From positions 1,302,001 to 1,366,000 of the forward strand of contig NZ_LN879457.1 of the NCBI RefSeq assembly GCF_001403615.1: a DNA stretch of 64,000 nt, given 5' to 3'. This document shows, in pieces, positions 41,987-49,993 of the stretch. The notes under the pieces are model-generated. The model had not been told where the DNA came from, ran no database searches, and was given only the letters and a program-made list of their open reading frames with translations. Both the position numbers and the translations under genes were made by a program. This DNA comes from Desnuesiella massiliensis. Its GTDB lineage: Bacteria > Bacillota > Clostridia > Clostridiales > Clostridiaceae. Within the stretch, counting starts at the first letter, position 1; every line of letters starts with the position of its first letter.

Positions 41987-43159
41987 ATGATAACATTAAT
42001 TTTAATTATTATTTATTTGTCATTTATCAGCCTAGGATTACCGGATTCTTTATTAGGATCAGCATGGCCCGTTATACACACTGATTTAGGAGTAGCTTTT
42101 TCTAGTGCTGGGATCATATCCATGATTATTTCTGGAGGAACCATTATTTCAAGCTTATTTAGCAGCAAAGCAATAAAAAGCTTTGGTACTGGAAAGGTAA
42201 CTTTTGTAAGCGTAGCCATGACGGCAGTGGCCTTATTTGGTTTTTCAGCTGCTCCTTCTTTTATATGGTTATGCATAATGGCTATTCCCTTAGGCTTAGG
42301 TGCGGGTTCCGTAGATGCAGCCCTAAATAATTTTGTTGCACTACATTATAAGGCTAAGCATATGAGCTGGCTTCACTGCTTTTGGGGAGTTGGTGCAACT
42401 TTAGGACCCATTATTATGTCTTTATTTATCGCAAAAAACAATCAATGGCAAAAGGGTTACTTTACCATATCCATGATACAGTTTTCTTTGGTAGCGGTGC
42501 TTTTTATAACCCTTCCACTATGGAATAGGATAGGAAAGGACGATAATAAAGCTGAGGAAGAAGAAAAAAGTCATCAAAACACCTCTGCTTTAAAAATTCC
42601 TGGGGTAAAATTAGCTTTAGTTTCCTTTGTATGCTATTGCGGCACAGAAGCTACAGCAGGATTATGGGGAAGCAGCTACTTAGTAAATTATAAAGGCCTG
42701 TCAGCGGGAGAAGCTGCAAAATGGATTTCTTTATTTTATGCAGGAATTACTATTGGAAGATTTCTATCAGGGTTTCTTACAATAAAATTTAATAATAAAA
42801 CCTTAATTAGGTCAGGACAAGTGGTTTGCATGATGGGAGCAATTACTTTAATACTGCCTTTACCCACTTATTTTTCAATGGTTGGTTTAATCCTTTTAGG
42901 GCTAGGCTGCGCTCCAATTTATCCTTCCATGCTTCATGAAACACCAAACCGTTTTGGTAAGGAAGCATCACAATCTATAATGGGCTTACAAATGGCTTTC
43001 GCCTATATGGGCAGTACCTTTATGCCTCCTCTTTTAGGTTTTATTGCTTCTAAAACAAGCATTGCGATTTTTCCATACTTTTTATTATGCTATATTTCAA
43101 TAATGCTTGTAAATTCAGAGAAGATTAATAAATTTATGAAAAAATCTAAAAAATGTTAA
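41987..43159 (+). CDS. MFS transporter, FucP-like sugar type
   Basis: 390 residues from ATG 41987, six bases after AAGGAG; upstream in-frame codons come from the transposon end. Twelve membrane spans. The start SLGLPDSLLGSAWPVIHTDLG, then GLGAGSVDAALNNFVALHY and WLHCFWGVGATLGP, fit the fucose/sugar permease-like MFS subgroup. A hydrophilic Glu/Lys-rich loop (about 190-205) separates the two halves. Its substrate may be the compound whose metabolism the ROK-PHP pair serves, but the repeat in between could break co-transcription. Confidence 0.82.
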   Translation: MITLILIIIYLSFISLGLPDSLLGSAWPVIHTDLGVAFSSAGIISMIISGGTIISSLFSSKAIKSFGTGKVTFVSVAMTAVALFGFSAAPSFIWLCIMAIPLGLGAGSVDAALNNFVALHYKAKHMSWLHCFWGVGATLGPIIMSLFIAKNNQWQKGYFTISMIQFSLVAVLFITLPLWNRIGKDDNKAEEEEKSHQNTSALKIPGVKLALVSFVCYCGTEATAGLWGSSYLVNYKGLSAGEAAKWISLFYAGITIGRFLSGFLTIKFNNKTLIRSGQVVCMMGAITLILPLPTYFSMVGLILLGLGCAPIYPSMLHETPNRFGKEASQSIMGLQMAFAYMGSTFMPPLLGFIASKTSIAIFPYFLLCYISIMLVNSEKINKFMKKSKKC

Positions 43160-43235
43160 AGGTAAGGGTAACTTTTTCGTTTTATCTTCGTCTTATATTT
43201 GAAATAATAAATGGTAAAGACTAGGAGGGATTAAT

Positions 43236-44321
43236 ATGAAATTTAAATCGATAATAGCCCTGTCCATAGTGATGCTTTTAAGTGGTACAGGCAATGCTGC
43301 CTATGCTTCTACTAATGACAGTGATAGTAAAAAACCTATAAATCCTATTGCGGTAAACAAAGCAAATTTTCAAGTTTTGAAAAATGAAGAGGTTCCCGCG
43401 GATTTAAAAAATAAAATCGAAATCAATAAAGAGAAAAAAGGATATATTTCTCTTATGGAAGATAAAACTGGGTATTTATATGTAGCTATTTTATATGGTG
43501 CAAGGCCAACGACCGGATATTCTATAGGAGTGAATTATGTGGAAGACAATGAGGGCAGAACTAATATATTTATTTCGGAAAATAAACCCTCACCTGATTA
43601 CATGCAAGCACAGGTTATAACTTATCCTTATACAGTTATTAAGGTTAAAGGGGTAACTCCTAATGTCACTGTAGTAAATCAGCTCAACGAGAAATATGTA
43701 AACCTTTCTGTAAAAGAACAGGAGCCGCCAGTAATAGGTGCAGGTACAATAACTGGTAAAGTGAAAAATTATGAAGAGAAGGATAAGAGAAAATATCTAA
43801 CCGTTGAGGATGCAAAAGGAAATCTACATTATTTTTATAACGATAGAGGAGACAAGGGTCTGGACAAAAAGCTGCATCTTCTAAAAGGAGATAATGTCAT
43901 AGTAAAATATTCTCTAGGAACACCTGTAAATTATAAGGGAAATAGCTATTTACCTTTTAAAAATATCATAAAGCTAAAGGACAAGGATAAAGAGAAAAAT
44001 TGGAAAGACCTTAAGAGCTATTCCCAGGTTCCTAAGGATAAGATATGGAGCATTAAATTTGAAAATAAGATGCTAGATAAAAATGTTAATACTGAAACAG
44101 TATATATCTTAAACAGCAAAGGGAATAAATTTCTTATAACAGTTTCATTGTTAGAAGATAAAAAAACCATAAGAATAAAACCCGTAATAAATTATAATCT
44201 TGGAGAAACTTATTATTTATATATTTCAAGAAATGTACAGCCAAACGATATAAAAGATAATATAGAAGGTTATAGAATGAAGTTTACAGTTGAGGAAGAT
44301 GTTGTTATTAATATACATTAG
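43236..44321 (+). CDS. Secreted protein with PrcB-type and SbsA Ig-like domains
   Basis: 361 residues behind TAGGAGGG. The signal peptide covers 1-25 (MKFKSIIALSIVMLLSGTGNAAYAS). Residues 55-140 match the C-terminal domain of PrcB, the protease-complex partner: GARPTTGYSIGVNYVE and TYPYTVIKVKG. A middle OB-like segment follows (GTITGKVKNYEEKDKRKYL). The last 100 residues resemble an SbsA-type Ig-like domain (KDKIWSIKFENKMLD, YYLYISRNVQ). It probably acts outside the cell or in the spore envelope as a binding protein. No protease gene is adjacent. Confidence 0.78.
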   Translation: MKFKSIIALSIVMLLSGTGNAAYASTNDSDSKKPINPIAVNKANFQVLKNEEVPADLKNKIEINKEKKGYISLMEDKTGYLYVAILYGARPTTGYSIGVNYVEDNEGRTNIFISENKPSPDYMQAQVITYPYTVIKVKGVTPNVTVVNQLNEKYVNLSVKEQEPPVIGAGTITGKVKNYEEKDKRKYLTVEDAKGNLHYFYNDRGDKGLDKKLHLLKGDNVIVKYSLGTPVNYKGNSYLPFKNIIKLKDKDKEKNWKDLKSYSQVPKDKIWSIKFENKMLDKNVNTETVYILNSKGNKFLITVSLLEDKKTIRIKPVINYNLGETYYLYISRNVQPNDIKDNIEGYRMKFTVEEDVVINIH

Positions 44322-44393
44322 CAAATAGTAAGATTCTAATGAGCTTTAATACTCATAGTTTAGGTGTTTAGAGCTTCAAAAGGAACCGAAGTT

Positions 44394-44438
44394 ATAATAA
44401 AACTACGTTGAACACTAGGTTTAACGTAGTTTTATTAT
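44394..44438. terminator. Bidirectional terminator, 16-bp perfect stem
   Basis: ATAATAAAACTACGTT and its exact complement around a 13-base loop, with A- and T-rich flanks. It separates the PrcB-domain gene from the convergent YetF gene. Confidence 0.85.
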
Positions 44439-44489
44439 TTGGGTTTAAGTTAAATAGTAATAAGGATGGTATCTTTCGCATTACCTACA

Positions 44490-45209
44490 CTATGGCGCTT
44501 CAGTAATATCTGCAGGATTATTTAAATTATCATTAAAGTAATCTATATATATCTTCTTATCTTTATCTAAAGTAGCATAATAAACGTCTTTAATATCTTT
44601 CACGCCCATCATTTTTAATTGGCTAGTGAGCCATTTCACGGAAATATCTCTCTTCTTTAAATTATCATAAATAATATTGCCAGTAACAATAATATCTGTG
44701 TATAGATCTTCTTGGTCTACCTTTAATTTCATGTCTTCTACTTTCACGTTTTCTTTTTCAACTACCTTTAGAACGCTTATTTCTCCTGTGGTTTCTAGGA
44801 TGGCATATTTAACATCTTGAATATTAAATATATCTTTTTTTCTAAGCAAATGTGTTAAATCATCAAGAGTATAGTGGAATCTGCTTAAATTTTTCTCAAG
44901 GATATGTCCATCCTGAATAACAAGTATGGGTTCTCCTTGAATTACTTTGGCTAAACCTCTGTTTTTTTGGGATAGGTATGACATAAACAAAGTTAGGGCT
45001 CCAAATAAAAATAATCCCACTATATGCCCTCCAGTTGATTGCCCTAAGTCTGTTGCTACAGTTGCAGCAATGGAACCAAAGGTAATACCATTTATGTACT
45101 CATGTACAGTAAGCTGGGCTACTTGCTGACGACCTAATATCCTTGTAATAAATAGTATGGAGAAAAAAGCTATTAGCGTCTGTAATAGAATATCAAATAA
45201 CTCCTTCAT
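44490..45209 (-). CDS. YetF/DUF421 membrane protein
   Basis: 239 residues from ATG 45209 (a longer frame to 45266 lacks a ribosome binding site). Three membrane spans in the first 85 residues carry the family marks ITRILGRQQVAQLTVHEY and ITFGSIAA. Two small cytosolic domains follow: LVIQDGHILEKNLSRFHYTLDDL then VKYAILETTGEISVL. YetF-type proteins are found beside spoVA operons in spore formers and some affect spore heat resistance. It is transcribed away from the spoVA operon and shares its upstream region. Confidence 0.85.
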   Translation of the reverse strand: MKELFDILLQTLIAFFSILFITRILGRQQVAQLTVHEYINGITFGSIAATVATDLGQSTGGHIVGLFLFGALTLFMSYLSQKNRGLAKVIQGEPILVIQDGHILEKNLSRFHYTLDDLTHLLRKKDIFNIQDVKYAILETTGEISVLKVVEKENVKVEDMKLKVDQEDLYTDIIVTGNIIYDNLKKRDISVKWLTSQLKMMGVKDIKDVYYATLDKDKKIYIDYFNDNLNNPADITEAP

Positions 45210-45389
45210 TTTTATCACTCTTTCGCATAAAAGTTTTTTTGTACGCAACACTATATACATTCCCAAAGTTTTAATATATTATTTACTACCTTATGTAATA
45301 GCATTGAGCAAATTAAAAAAATTATGCAAGGTAAAGAGATAGATGGACATTAAAGATACCTATCATATCACTAAAAGGAGGGAAATACT

Positions 45390-45482
45390 ATGAAGCTATG
45401 GTTAAAGGCTGTATTAACTTTGGTGTTTATAGCTTTTGTATTTATAAGCTTATATTTTTTACACAAGAAGAAAAAGATATAG
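45390..45482 (+). CDS. 30-residue single-span membrane peptide
   Basis: ATG 45390 is preceded by AAAGGAGGG, among the best ribosome binding sites in the window. The peptide is MKLWLKAVLT, LVFIAFVFIS, LYFLHKKKKI: a single hydrophobic span with a basic C-terminus. It is the first reading frame of the spoVA-type operon, 76 bases ahead of the DUF1657 gene. Such short membrane peptides are common in sporulation operons, but I know no named homologue. Function unknown. Confidence 0.6.
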   Translation: MKLWLKAVLTLVFIAFVFISLYFLHKKKKI

Positions 45483-45558
45483 AGTATAAAGCTTAGGTAT
45501 ATTTTTATCAAACTATGAAGACAATAATGTCAGTTATATATCTAGGGAGTTGATATTA

Positions 45559-45765
45559 ATGACAGTAGCGTCAAATATAAAACAAACATTAGCTAGCTTA
45601 AAAGGCATTGAAAGCACCTTAAGAATTTATTCAGTGCAAAGCAGAAGAGAAGAAGAAAAAGAAGTATATAAAAATCAACTGGAAACAGTAGAGTCAGTTA
45701 TAAAAGACATAGAGGACAGATTAAAAACTTTAGAATTTGAAGAACCACAATATAAAGGGAAGTAG
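45559..45765 (+). CDS. DUF1657 family protein, copy 1
   Basis: 68 residues from ATG 45559, nine bases after AGGGAG. Helical throughout: MTVASNIKQTLASLKGIEST then EKEVYKNQLETVESVIKDIE, and the family end PQYKGK. DUF1657 proteins occur almost only beside YetF and SpoVA genes in spore formers; fused DUF421-DUF1657 forms (2Duf) raise spore heat resistance in Bacillus. The YetF gene begins 12 bases downstream. Confidence 0.85.
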   Translation: MTVASNIKQTLASLKGIESTLRIYSVQSRREEEKEVYKNQLETVESVIKDIEDRLKTLEFEEPQYKGK

Positions 45766-45777
45766 AGGTGAGGTAAT

Positions 45778-46638
45778 ATGCAAAACTTCGGTGTGGTACT
45801 GCTAAGAGTTATAATTTTATACTTTTTAACTTTAGCAATGATTCGATATATGGGTAGGACTAGTTTATGGAAGATCACAATCTTTAAATTTATAAACTAT
45901 ATGGTAATTGCCATTATGGTTTCATTAATATCCTTAGGATTAGCGCCAAATATGGCCTTTGGTTTTGTTGCTTTAGGTATTTGGTTTTTATTTTCTATAG
46001 CCTTGGATTATCTATCTATAAAAAGCAAGTGGGTTCATGACCTTATAAACGGAAAAGAAACTGTATTAATAAAAGAAGGAAAAGTCATGGAAGAAAACCT
46101 AAAGGAAGTTAGATATACAGGGGAAGAGCTATTAAGAGAACTAAGATCAAAGAATGCTTTTAACTTGTCTGATGTGGAATTCGCATTAATGGAAGATACA
46201 GGGGAGATAAATGTTTTATTAAAGCCAGAGAGAAAGCCTGTTACTCCAAAGGATTTAAATAGAGAGGTGGCTCCAATATCTGAACCTCAAACGGTGATAC
46301 TAGATGGAACTGTGCTGGATGAATCATTGACATCTATTGGGCTTAATAGAGAGTGGTTAAATACTCAATTATCCAGTGCGGGAGTGTCCCTAGACAATGT
46401 ATTCATTGGTCAGGTAGATTCTTCCGGGGACTTATTTATAGATTTATTTGATGATTTAATACAAGTTCCAAAGCCTCAAGTTAAAGAGCTCCTTTATGCT
46501 ACTATTTCAAAAGTACATTCTGATCTTCTTAGCTTTTCCCTAGAAACTAAAAATTCAAAAGCTAAGAAAATGTACTCACGTAATGCTAATAAGATGAAGA
46601 AGGTAATAGATAAACTAGAACCATACTTACTAAGGTAG
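45778..46638 (+). CDS. YetF/DUF421 membrane protein, spoVA-linked
   Basis: 286 residues behind GAGGTGAGG. Three N-terminal membrane spans with AMIRYMGRTSLWKITIFKFI, then cytosolic domains with VLIKEGKVMEENLKEVRYTGEEL, DVEFALMEDTGEINVLL and FIGQVDSSGDLFIDLFDD. It has a C-terminal extension of about 50 charged residues beyond the usual DUF421 length. It is expected in the spore inner membrane. It lies between DUF1657 and spoVAC, as in the mobile spoVA2mob operon of Bacillus. Confidence 0.85.
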   Translation: MQNFGVVLLRVIILYFLTLAMIRYMGRTSLWKITIFKFINYMVIAIMVSLISLGLAPNMAFGFVALGIWFLFSIALDYLSIKSKWVHDLINGKETVLIKEGKVMEENLKEVRYTGEELLRELRSKNAFNLSDVEFALMEDTGEINVLLKPERKPVTPKDLNREVAPISEPQTVILDGTVLDESLTSIGLNREWLNTQLSSAGVSLDNVFIGQVDSSGDLFIDLFDDLIQVPKPQVKELLYATISKVHSDLLSFSLETKNSKAKKMYSRNANKMKKVIDKLEPYLLR

Positions 46639-46652
46639 AAGGGGTTGAATTT

Positions 46653-47132
46653 ATGTCGGATAAGAAAAAGAAAAAATTAACGCCTACTCAGCAAGAATAT
46701 CAGGATTTTGCTAAGGATAGAGAGCCTAAACGTCCAGTGTTTAAAAATTGTATAAGAGCTTTTCTGGTGGGAGGGTTGATATGCTTAATTGGTCAGATTT
46801 TGCAGTGGGTTTTTATAAAATACTTAGGTTTTAATGAAAAAACTGCAGGGAATCCTACATCAGCAGTTTTAATAATAGCTTCTGTTTTGCTCACTGGCTT
46901 TGGATTATATGACCATATTGGGCAATGGGCTGGAGCGGGTACTGCTGTTCCTGTTACTGGATTTGCCAACACCATAGCCTCTGCCGCTATAGAACATAAA
47001 ACAGAGGGCTATGTACTTGGGGTTGGAGGTAATATGTTTAAGCTGGCAGGTTCAGTAATCGCCTTTGGAGTTTTCTCTGCTTTTGTTGTTGCCATAGTAA
47101 AAATAACTATTAAGTGGTTAGGTGGGATGTAA
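46653..47132 (+). CDS. spoVAC: Stage V sporulation protein AC
   Basis: 159 residues behind AGAAGGGG. After a basic, charged start (SDKKKKKLTPTQQEYQDF), four membrane spans carry GGLICLIGQILQWVF and AGAGTAVPVTGFANTI. SpoVAC is part of the spore channel that loads dipicolinic acid during sporulation and releases it in germination; it behaves as a mechanosensitive pore. The spoVAD start codon follows its stop codon directly. Confidence 0.95.
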   Translation: MSDKKKKKLTPTQQEYQDFAKDREPKRPVFKNCIRAFLVGGLICLIGQILQWVFIKYLGFNEKTAGNPTSAVLIIASVLLTGFGLYDHIGQWAGAGTAVPVTGFANTIASAAIEHKTEGYVLGVGGNMFKLAGSVIAFGVFSAFVVAIVKITIKWLGGM

Positions 47133-48134
47133 ATGCTTAAGGGTCATCAAACATGGGTTTTTGAATCAAAGCCGGTGATAATTGCCTCAGCTGCTGTGGG
47201 AGGCGCCTTTGAAGCTCAGGGAGCCATAGCAGAGGATTTTGACTGTCTTCATGAAGACATATGGTTAGGGCAAGAAAGCTTTGAAAAGGCAGAAAAAAAG
47301 TTATTAGAAGAGGCCTGCGAAACAGCTATTAATAAGGCAAAAATGAAAAAAGAAGACGTCCAATTTTTAATAAGTGGAGATTTGATGAACCAAATTATAT
47401 CCAGCAGCTTTGCAGCTCGTACACTGGGTATGCCTTTCTTAGGGGTTTTTGGAGCTTGCTCAAGTTCTATGGAAGGCCTTGCCCTAGCCTCCTTATTGGT
47501 GGATAGTAAGGCTGCAGAGTACGTAGTGACAGGTGCCTCTAGCCATAATGTAGCAGCAGAAAAACAATTTAGATATCCTACAGAATACGGTGGTCAAAAG
47601 CCTCCTACAGCCCAATGGACAGTAACAGGAGCTGGAGCAGGTCTCGTAGCTCAAAAGGGAAAGGGACCTAGGGTAACCTCAGCTACCATTGGTAGGGTGG
47701 TTGATATGGGAATTTCAGACCCCTTTAATATGGGATCAGCTATGGCTCCAGCAGCAGTGGATACCATAGAGGCACATTTTAGGGATTTAAAAATAGATCC
47801 ATCTTACTATGATTTAATTGCAACAGGAGATTTAGCAAGTGTTGGACATAAAATTGCAGGAGATTTATTAGCTAAGCATGGCTTAGAAATGCCAAGAGAA
47901 ATATTTACTGATTGCGGATTATTGATATATAAGAAGGATCAGCCGGTAATGGCTGGTGCAAGCGGATGTGCCTGCTCAGCTACCGTTACCTACGGCCACT
48001 TTCTTAACCGCATGAGAAAAGGAGAATTAAAAAGAATATTGGTGGTTGCTACAGGGGCATTGCTATCTCCCTTATCCTATCAGCAAAAGGAAAGCATTCC
48101 TTGTATCGCCCATGCAGTATCTATTGAGATATAA
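47133..48134 (+). CDS. spoVAD: Stage V sporulation protein AD
   Basis: 333 residues, starting on the base after the spoVAC stop. It has a thiolase-like fold: GACSSSMEGLALASLLVD, YVVTGASSHNV, EKQFRYPTEYGGQKPPTAQWTVTGAGA and PFNMGSAMAPAAVDTI, each a block conserved in SpoVAD. The protein binds dipicolinic acid on the outer side of the spore inner membrane. Full length for the family. Confidence 0.95.
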   Translation: MLKGHQTWVFESKPVIIASAAVGGAFEAQGAIAEDFDCLHEDIWLGQESFEKAEKKLLEEACETAINKAKMKKEDVQFLISGDLMNQIISSSFAARTLGMPFLGVFGACSSSMEGLALASLLVDSKAAEYVVTGASSHNVAAEKQFRYPTEYGGQKPPTAQWTVTGAGAGLVAQKGKGPRVTSATIGRVVDMGISDPFNMGSAMAPAAVDTIEAHFRDLKIDPSYYDLIATGDLASVGHKIAGDLLAKHGLEMPREIFTDCGLLIYKKDQPVMAGASGCACSATVTYGHFLNRMRKGELKRILVVATGALLSPLSYQQKESIPCIAHAVSIEI

Positions 48135-48149
48135 AAGAGGTGTATAAAA

Positions 48150-48503
48150 TTGTCAATTTTTATTTGGTCTTTTATAATAGGTGGAGCTATATGTGTAATA
48201 GGACAGATCATGATGGACGTTTTTAAGCTTACACCTGCTCATACCATGAGTACATTGGTGGTTGTTGGAGCTATACTAGGAGGATTAGGCTGGTATGATC
48301 CATTAGTAAAATTTGCTGGGGCAGGAGCCTCTGTACCCATAAGCAGCTTTGGAAATTCATTAGTAAAGGGTGCTTTAATGGAAGCTGAAGAAGCTGGCAT
48401 TATTGGAGTACTTACAGGTATATTTGAGATAACTAGTTCTGGAATATCTGCAGCTATAATTTTTGGATTTTTAGCATCCATAGTATTTAAACCTAAGGGA
48501 TAA
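48150..48503 (+). CDS. spoVAE: Stage V sporulation protein AE (SpoVAEb type)
   Basis: 117 residues from TTG 48150, with AGAGGTG upstream. Four membrane spans; IIGGAICVIGQIMMDVF and AGAGASVPISSFGNSLVKG echo SpoVAC, its paralogue. Third component of the dipicolinate channel. The DUF1657 gene follows after 32 bases. Confidence 0.92.
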   Translation: MSIFIWSFIIGGAICVIGQIMMDVFKLTPAHTMSTLVVVGAILGGLGWYDPLVKFAGAGASVPISSFGNSLVKGALMEAEEAGIIGVLTGIFEITSSGISAAIIFGFLASIVFKPKG

Positions 48504-48535
48504 TAGATAATATTCCTTGAAGGGAGGTGACAATT

Positions 48536-48742
48536 ATGACAGTAGGAACACAGATGCAGCAGGCTATAGCTGGAGTTCAATCAGCAGCAGCTACAATGAA
48601 GAGCTTTGCACTACAAACAGAAGACAAAGCAGCTAAAAAAGATTTCCAACACTTGGCTAAAACTTTTGAAGATGCATTAAAAGTTTTAGAAGGAAGACAA
48701 AGCTACATTGAAAAACAAGAACCACAATACAAAGAGCAATAG
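48536..48742 (+). CDS. DUF1657 family protein, copy 2
   Basis: 68 residues from ATG 48536, behind AGGGAGGTG; the upstream GTG frame start overlaps that site. Helical, with MTVGTQMQQAIAGVQSAAAT, FQHLAKTFEDALKVLEGRQS and the end PQYKEQ matching copy 1. It closes the spoVA-type operon. A terminator follows 60 bases downstream. Confidence 0.85.
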   Translation: MTVGTQMQQAIAGVQSAAATMKSFALQTEDKAAKKDFQHLAKTFEDALKVLEGRQSYIEKQEPQYKEQ

Positions 48743-49043
48743 ACGTCCTACAGAAAAGGGTTATCAACAAAATCCTAGGACTCTGTACTTATAGTAACAT
48801 AGAAAAGAGGAGATAGATACGTCTAAATCTCCTCTTTTCATTTTAAATAATATATTAAGTAATATAAAATATAAGTAAATCATGGGTAGTAAAATATAGG
48901 TATTTTTAGTATTATAAAGGTAACAGTTCTTTTTGGAGGGCCAAGGCATATATTAAAATTAGTAAGTATAAAAACAAATATAAAAAAATTTTTAAGCTGG
49001 GTAAACATCTAAAAATAAGGATTTATGAGAGGGGTATGGTGAA
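48743..49043. other. Gap after the spoVA operon
   Basis: A strong terminator stem, AAAAGAGGAGAT and its complement (48803-48838), lies in it, followed by a T-rich tail. The rest is AT-rich leader of the DUF975 gene with no clear promoter match. No gene seen. Confidence 0.4.
48803..48845 (+). terminator. Terminator of the spoVA operon
   Basis: AAAAGAGGAGAT, 12-base loop, ATCTCCTCTTTT, then CATTTT. Perfect 12-bp stem. Confidence 0.85.
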
Positions 49044-49703
49044 GTGAGTTTTTCAAATTCAAAAACTAGTTCAGAACTAAAGGAGATTGCTCTTGAAAAG
49101 CTGAGAGGTAATTGGTTAAAAGCTGTGGTGGTATTGATACTCTTCACGATTATTACCAATGGATTAAATTTTACTGTTACTACCAACGGAATATTCAGAA
49201 ATGGATTCCGTGGATTAGCTAATGAAAGCACTAGAGTAAATTATGGAAAGTTATTAAATCTAATTTTTGGTGGACCAATGTCTTTAGGTCTTTCGGCTTA
49301 TTTTTTAAATTTATTCAGATATGGATATTCTAGCGTTGAAGATGTATTTTCCGGATTTAAAGACTTTGGAAAAAGCTTTCTGTTAAATTTTTTGATGGGT
49401 ATTTTTATTTTTTTGTGGACTTTACTTTTAATAATCCCTGGTATCATTGCTATGATGAGATATTCCATGAGCTTTTACATCATGCATGATAATCCCCACT
49501 TTACAGCTTTGGAAGCCCTTGATAGAAGTAAAGAAATGATGGAGGGAGAGCTAGGAAGGCTTTTTATGCTATGGTTAAGCTTTTTGGGATGGTTCATCCT
49601 TGGGTTAATATCTTTAGGTATAGGCTTTATATGGATAACGCCTTATTATAAAGCAACTCTTACAGCCTTTTATGAGGATTTAAAAGCTACAAGTGGAATG
49701 TAG
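49044..49703 (+). CDS. DUF975 family membrane protein
   Basis: 219 residues from GTG 49044, with GAGAGGGG upstream. Layout of DUF975: a cytosolic start with ELKEIALEKLRGNW, a membrane span, a soluble loop, then a core with FGGPMSLGLSAYFLNLFR, VEDVFSGFKDFGKSFLLNFLMG, IPGIIAMMRYSMSFYIMHDNP and the final ITPYYKATLTAFYEDL. Function unknown; the family is common in Firmicutes. It is likely monocistronic since a terminator follows at once. Confidence 0.85.
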   Translation: MSFSNSKTSSELKEIALEKLRGNWLKAVVVLILFTIITNGLNFTVTTNGIFRNGFRGLANESTRVNYGKLLNLIFGGPMSLGLSAYFLNLFRYGYSSVEDVFSGFKDFGKSFLLNFLMGIFIFLWTLLLIIPGIIAMMRYSMSFYIMHDNPHFTALEALDRSKEMMEGELGRLFMLWLSFLGWFILGLISLGIGFIWITPYYKATLTAFYEDLKATSGM

Positions 49704-49722
49704 AAATGTAGTTTGTAACAAG

Positions 49723-49761
49723 AACCAAGATAGCAATAACAGCGCTATTTTGGTTTTTTTT
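49723..49761 (+). terminator. Terminator after the DUF975 gene
   Basis: AACCAAGATAGC pairs with GCTATTTTGGTT (one mismatch), followed by six more T. Confidence 0.82.
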
Positions 49762-49993
49762 AATTTTTTCACTACTACTTAATATAAATTGCAATAATAT
49801 GGTTGACAATTGATTAAACTTTATTAGTTGGGTAAAATAATTATAAATGTCAAGCATAAACATAATCAATTATATGAGTATAGAGGTATAATTACATATA
49901 GGTGGAATCTATGACAAGGATTAATAACCAGTAAATTATTAAAGGCTTACGATCTTACAACATAGGATGATTTGAAGGAGATTGGAGATTAAA

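Noticed and set aside
45483..45558. Sigma-G promoter before the DUF1657 gene
   Set aside because: GTATA and CAAACTA fit the boxes loosely, but the spacing of 20 bases is too long, so I could not support it.
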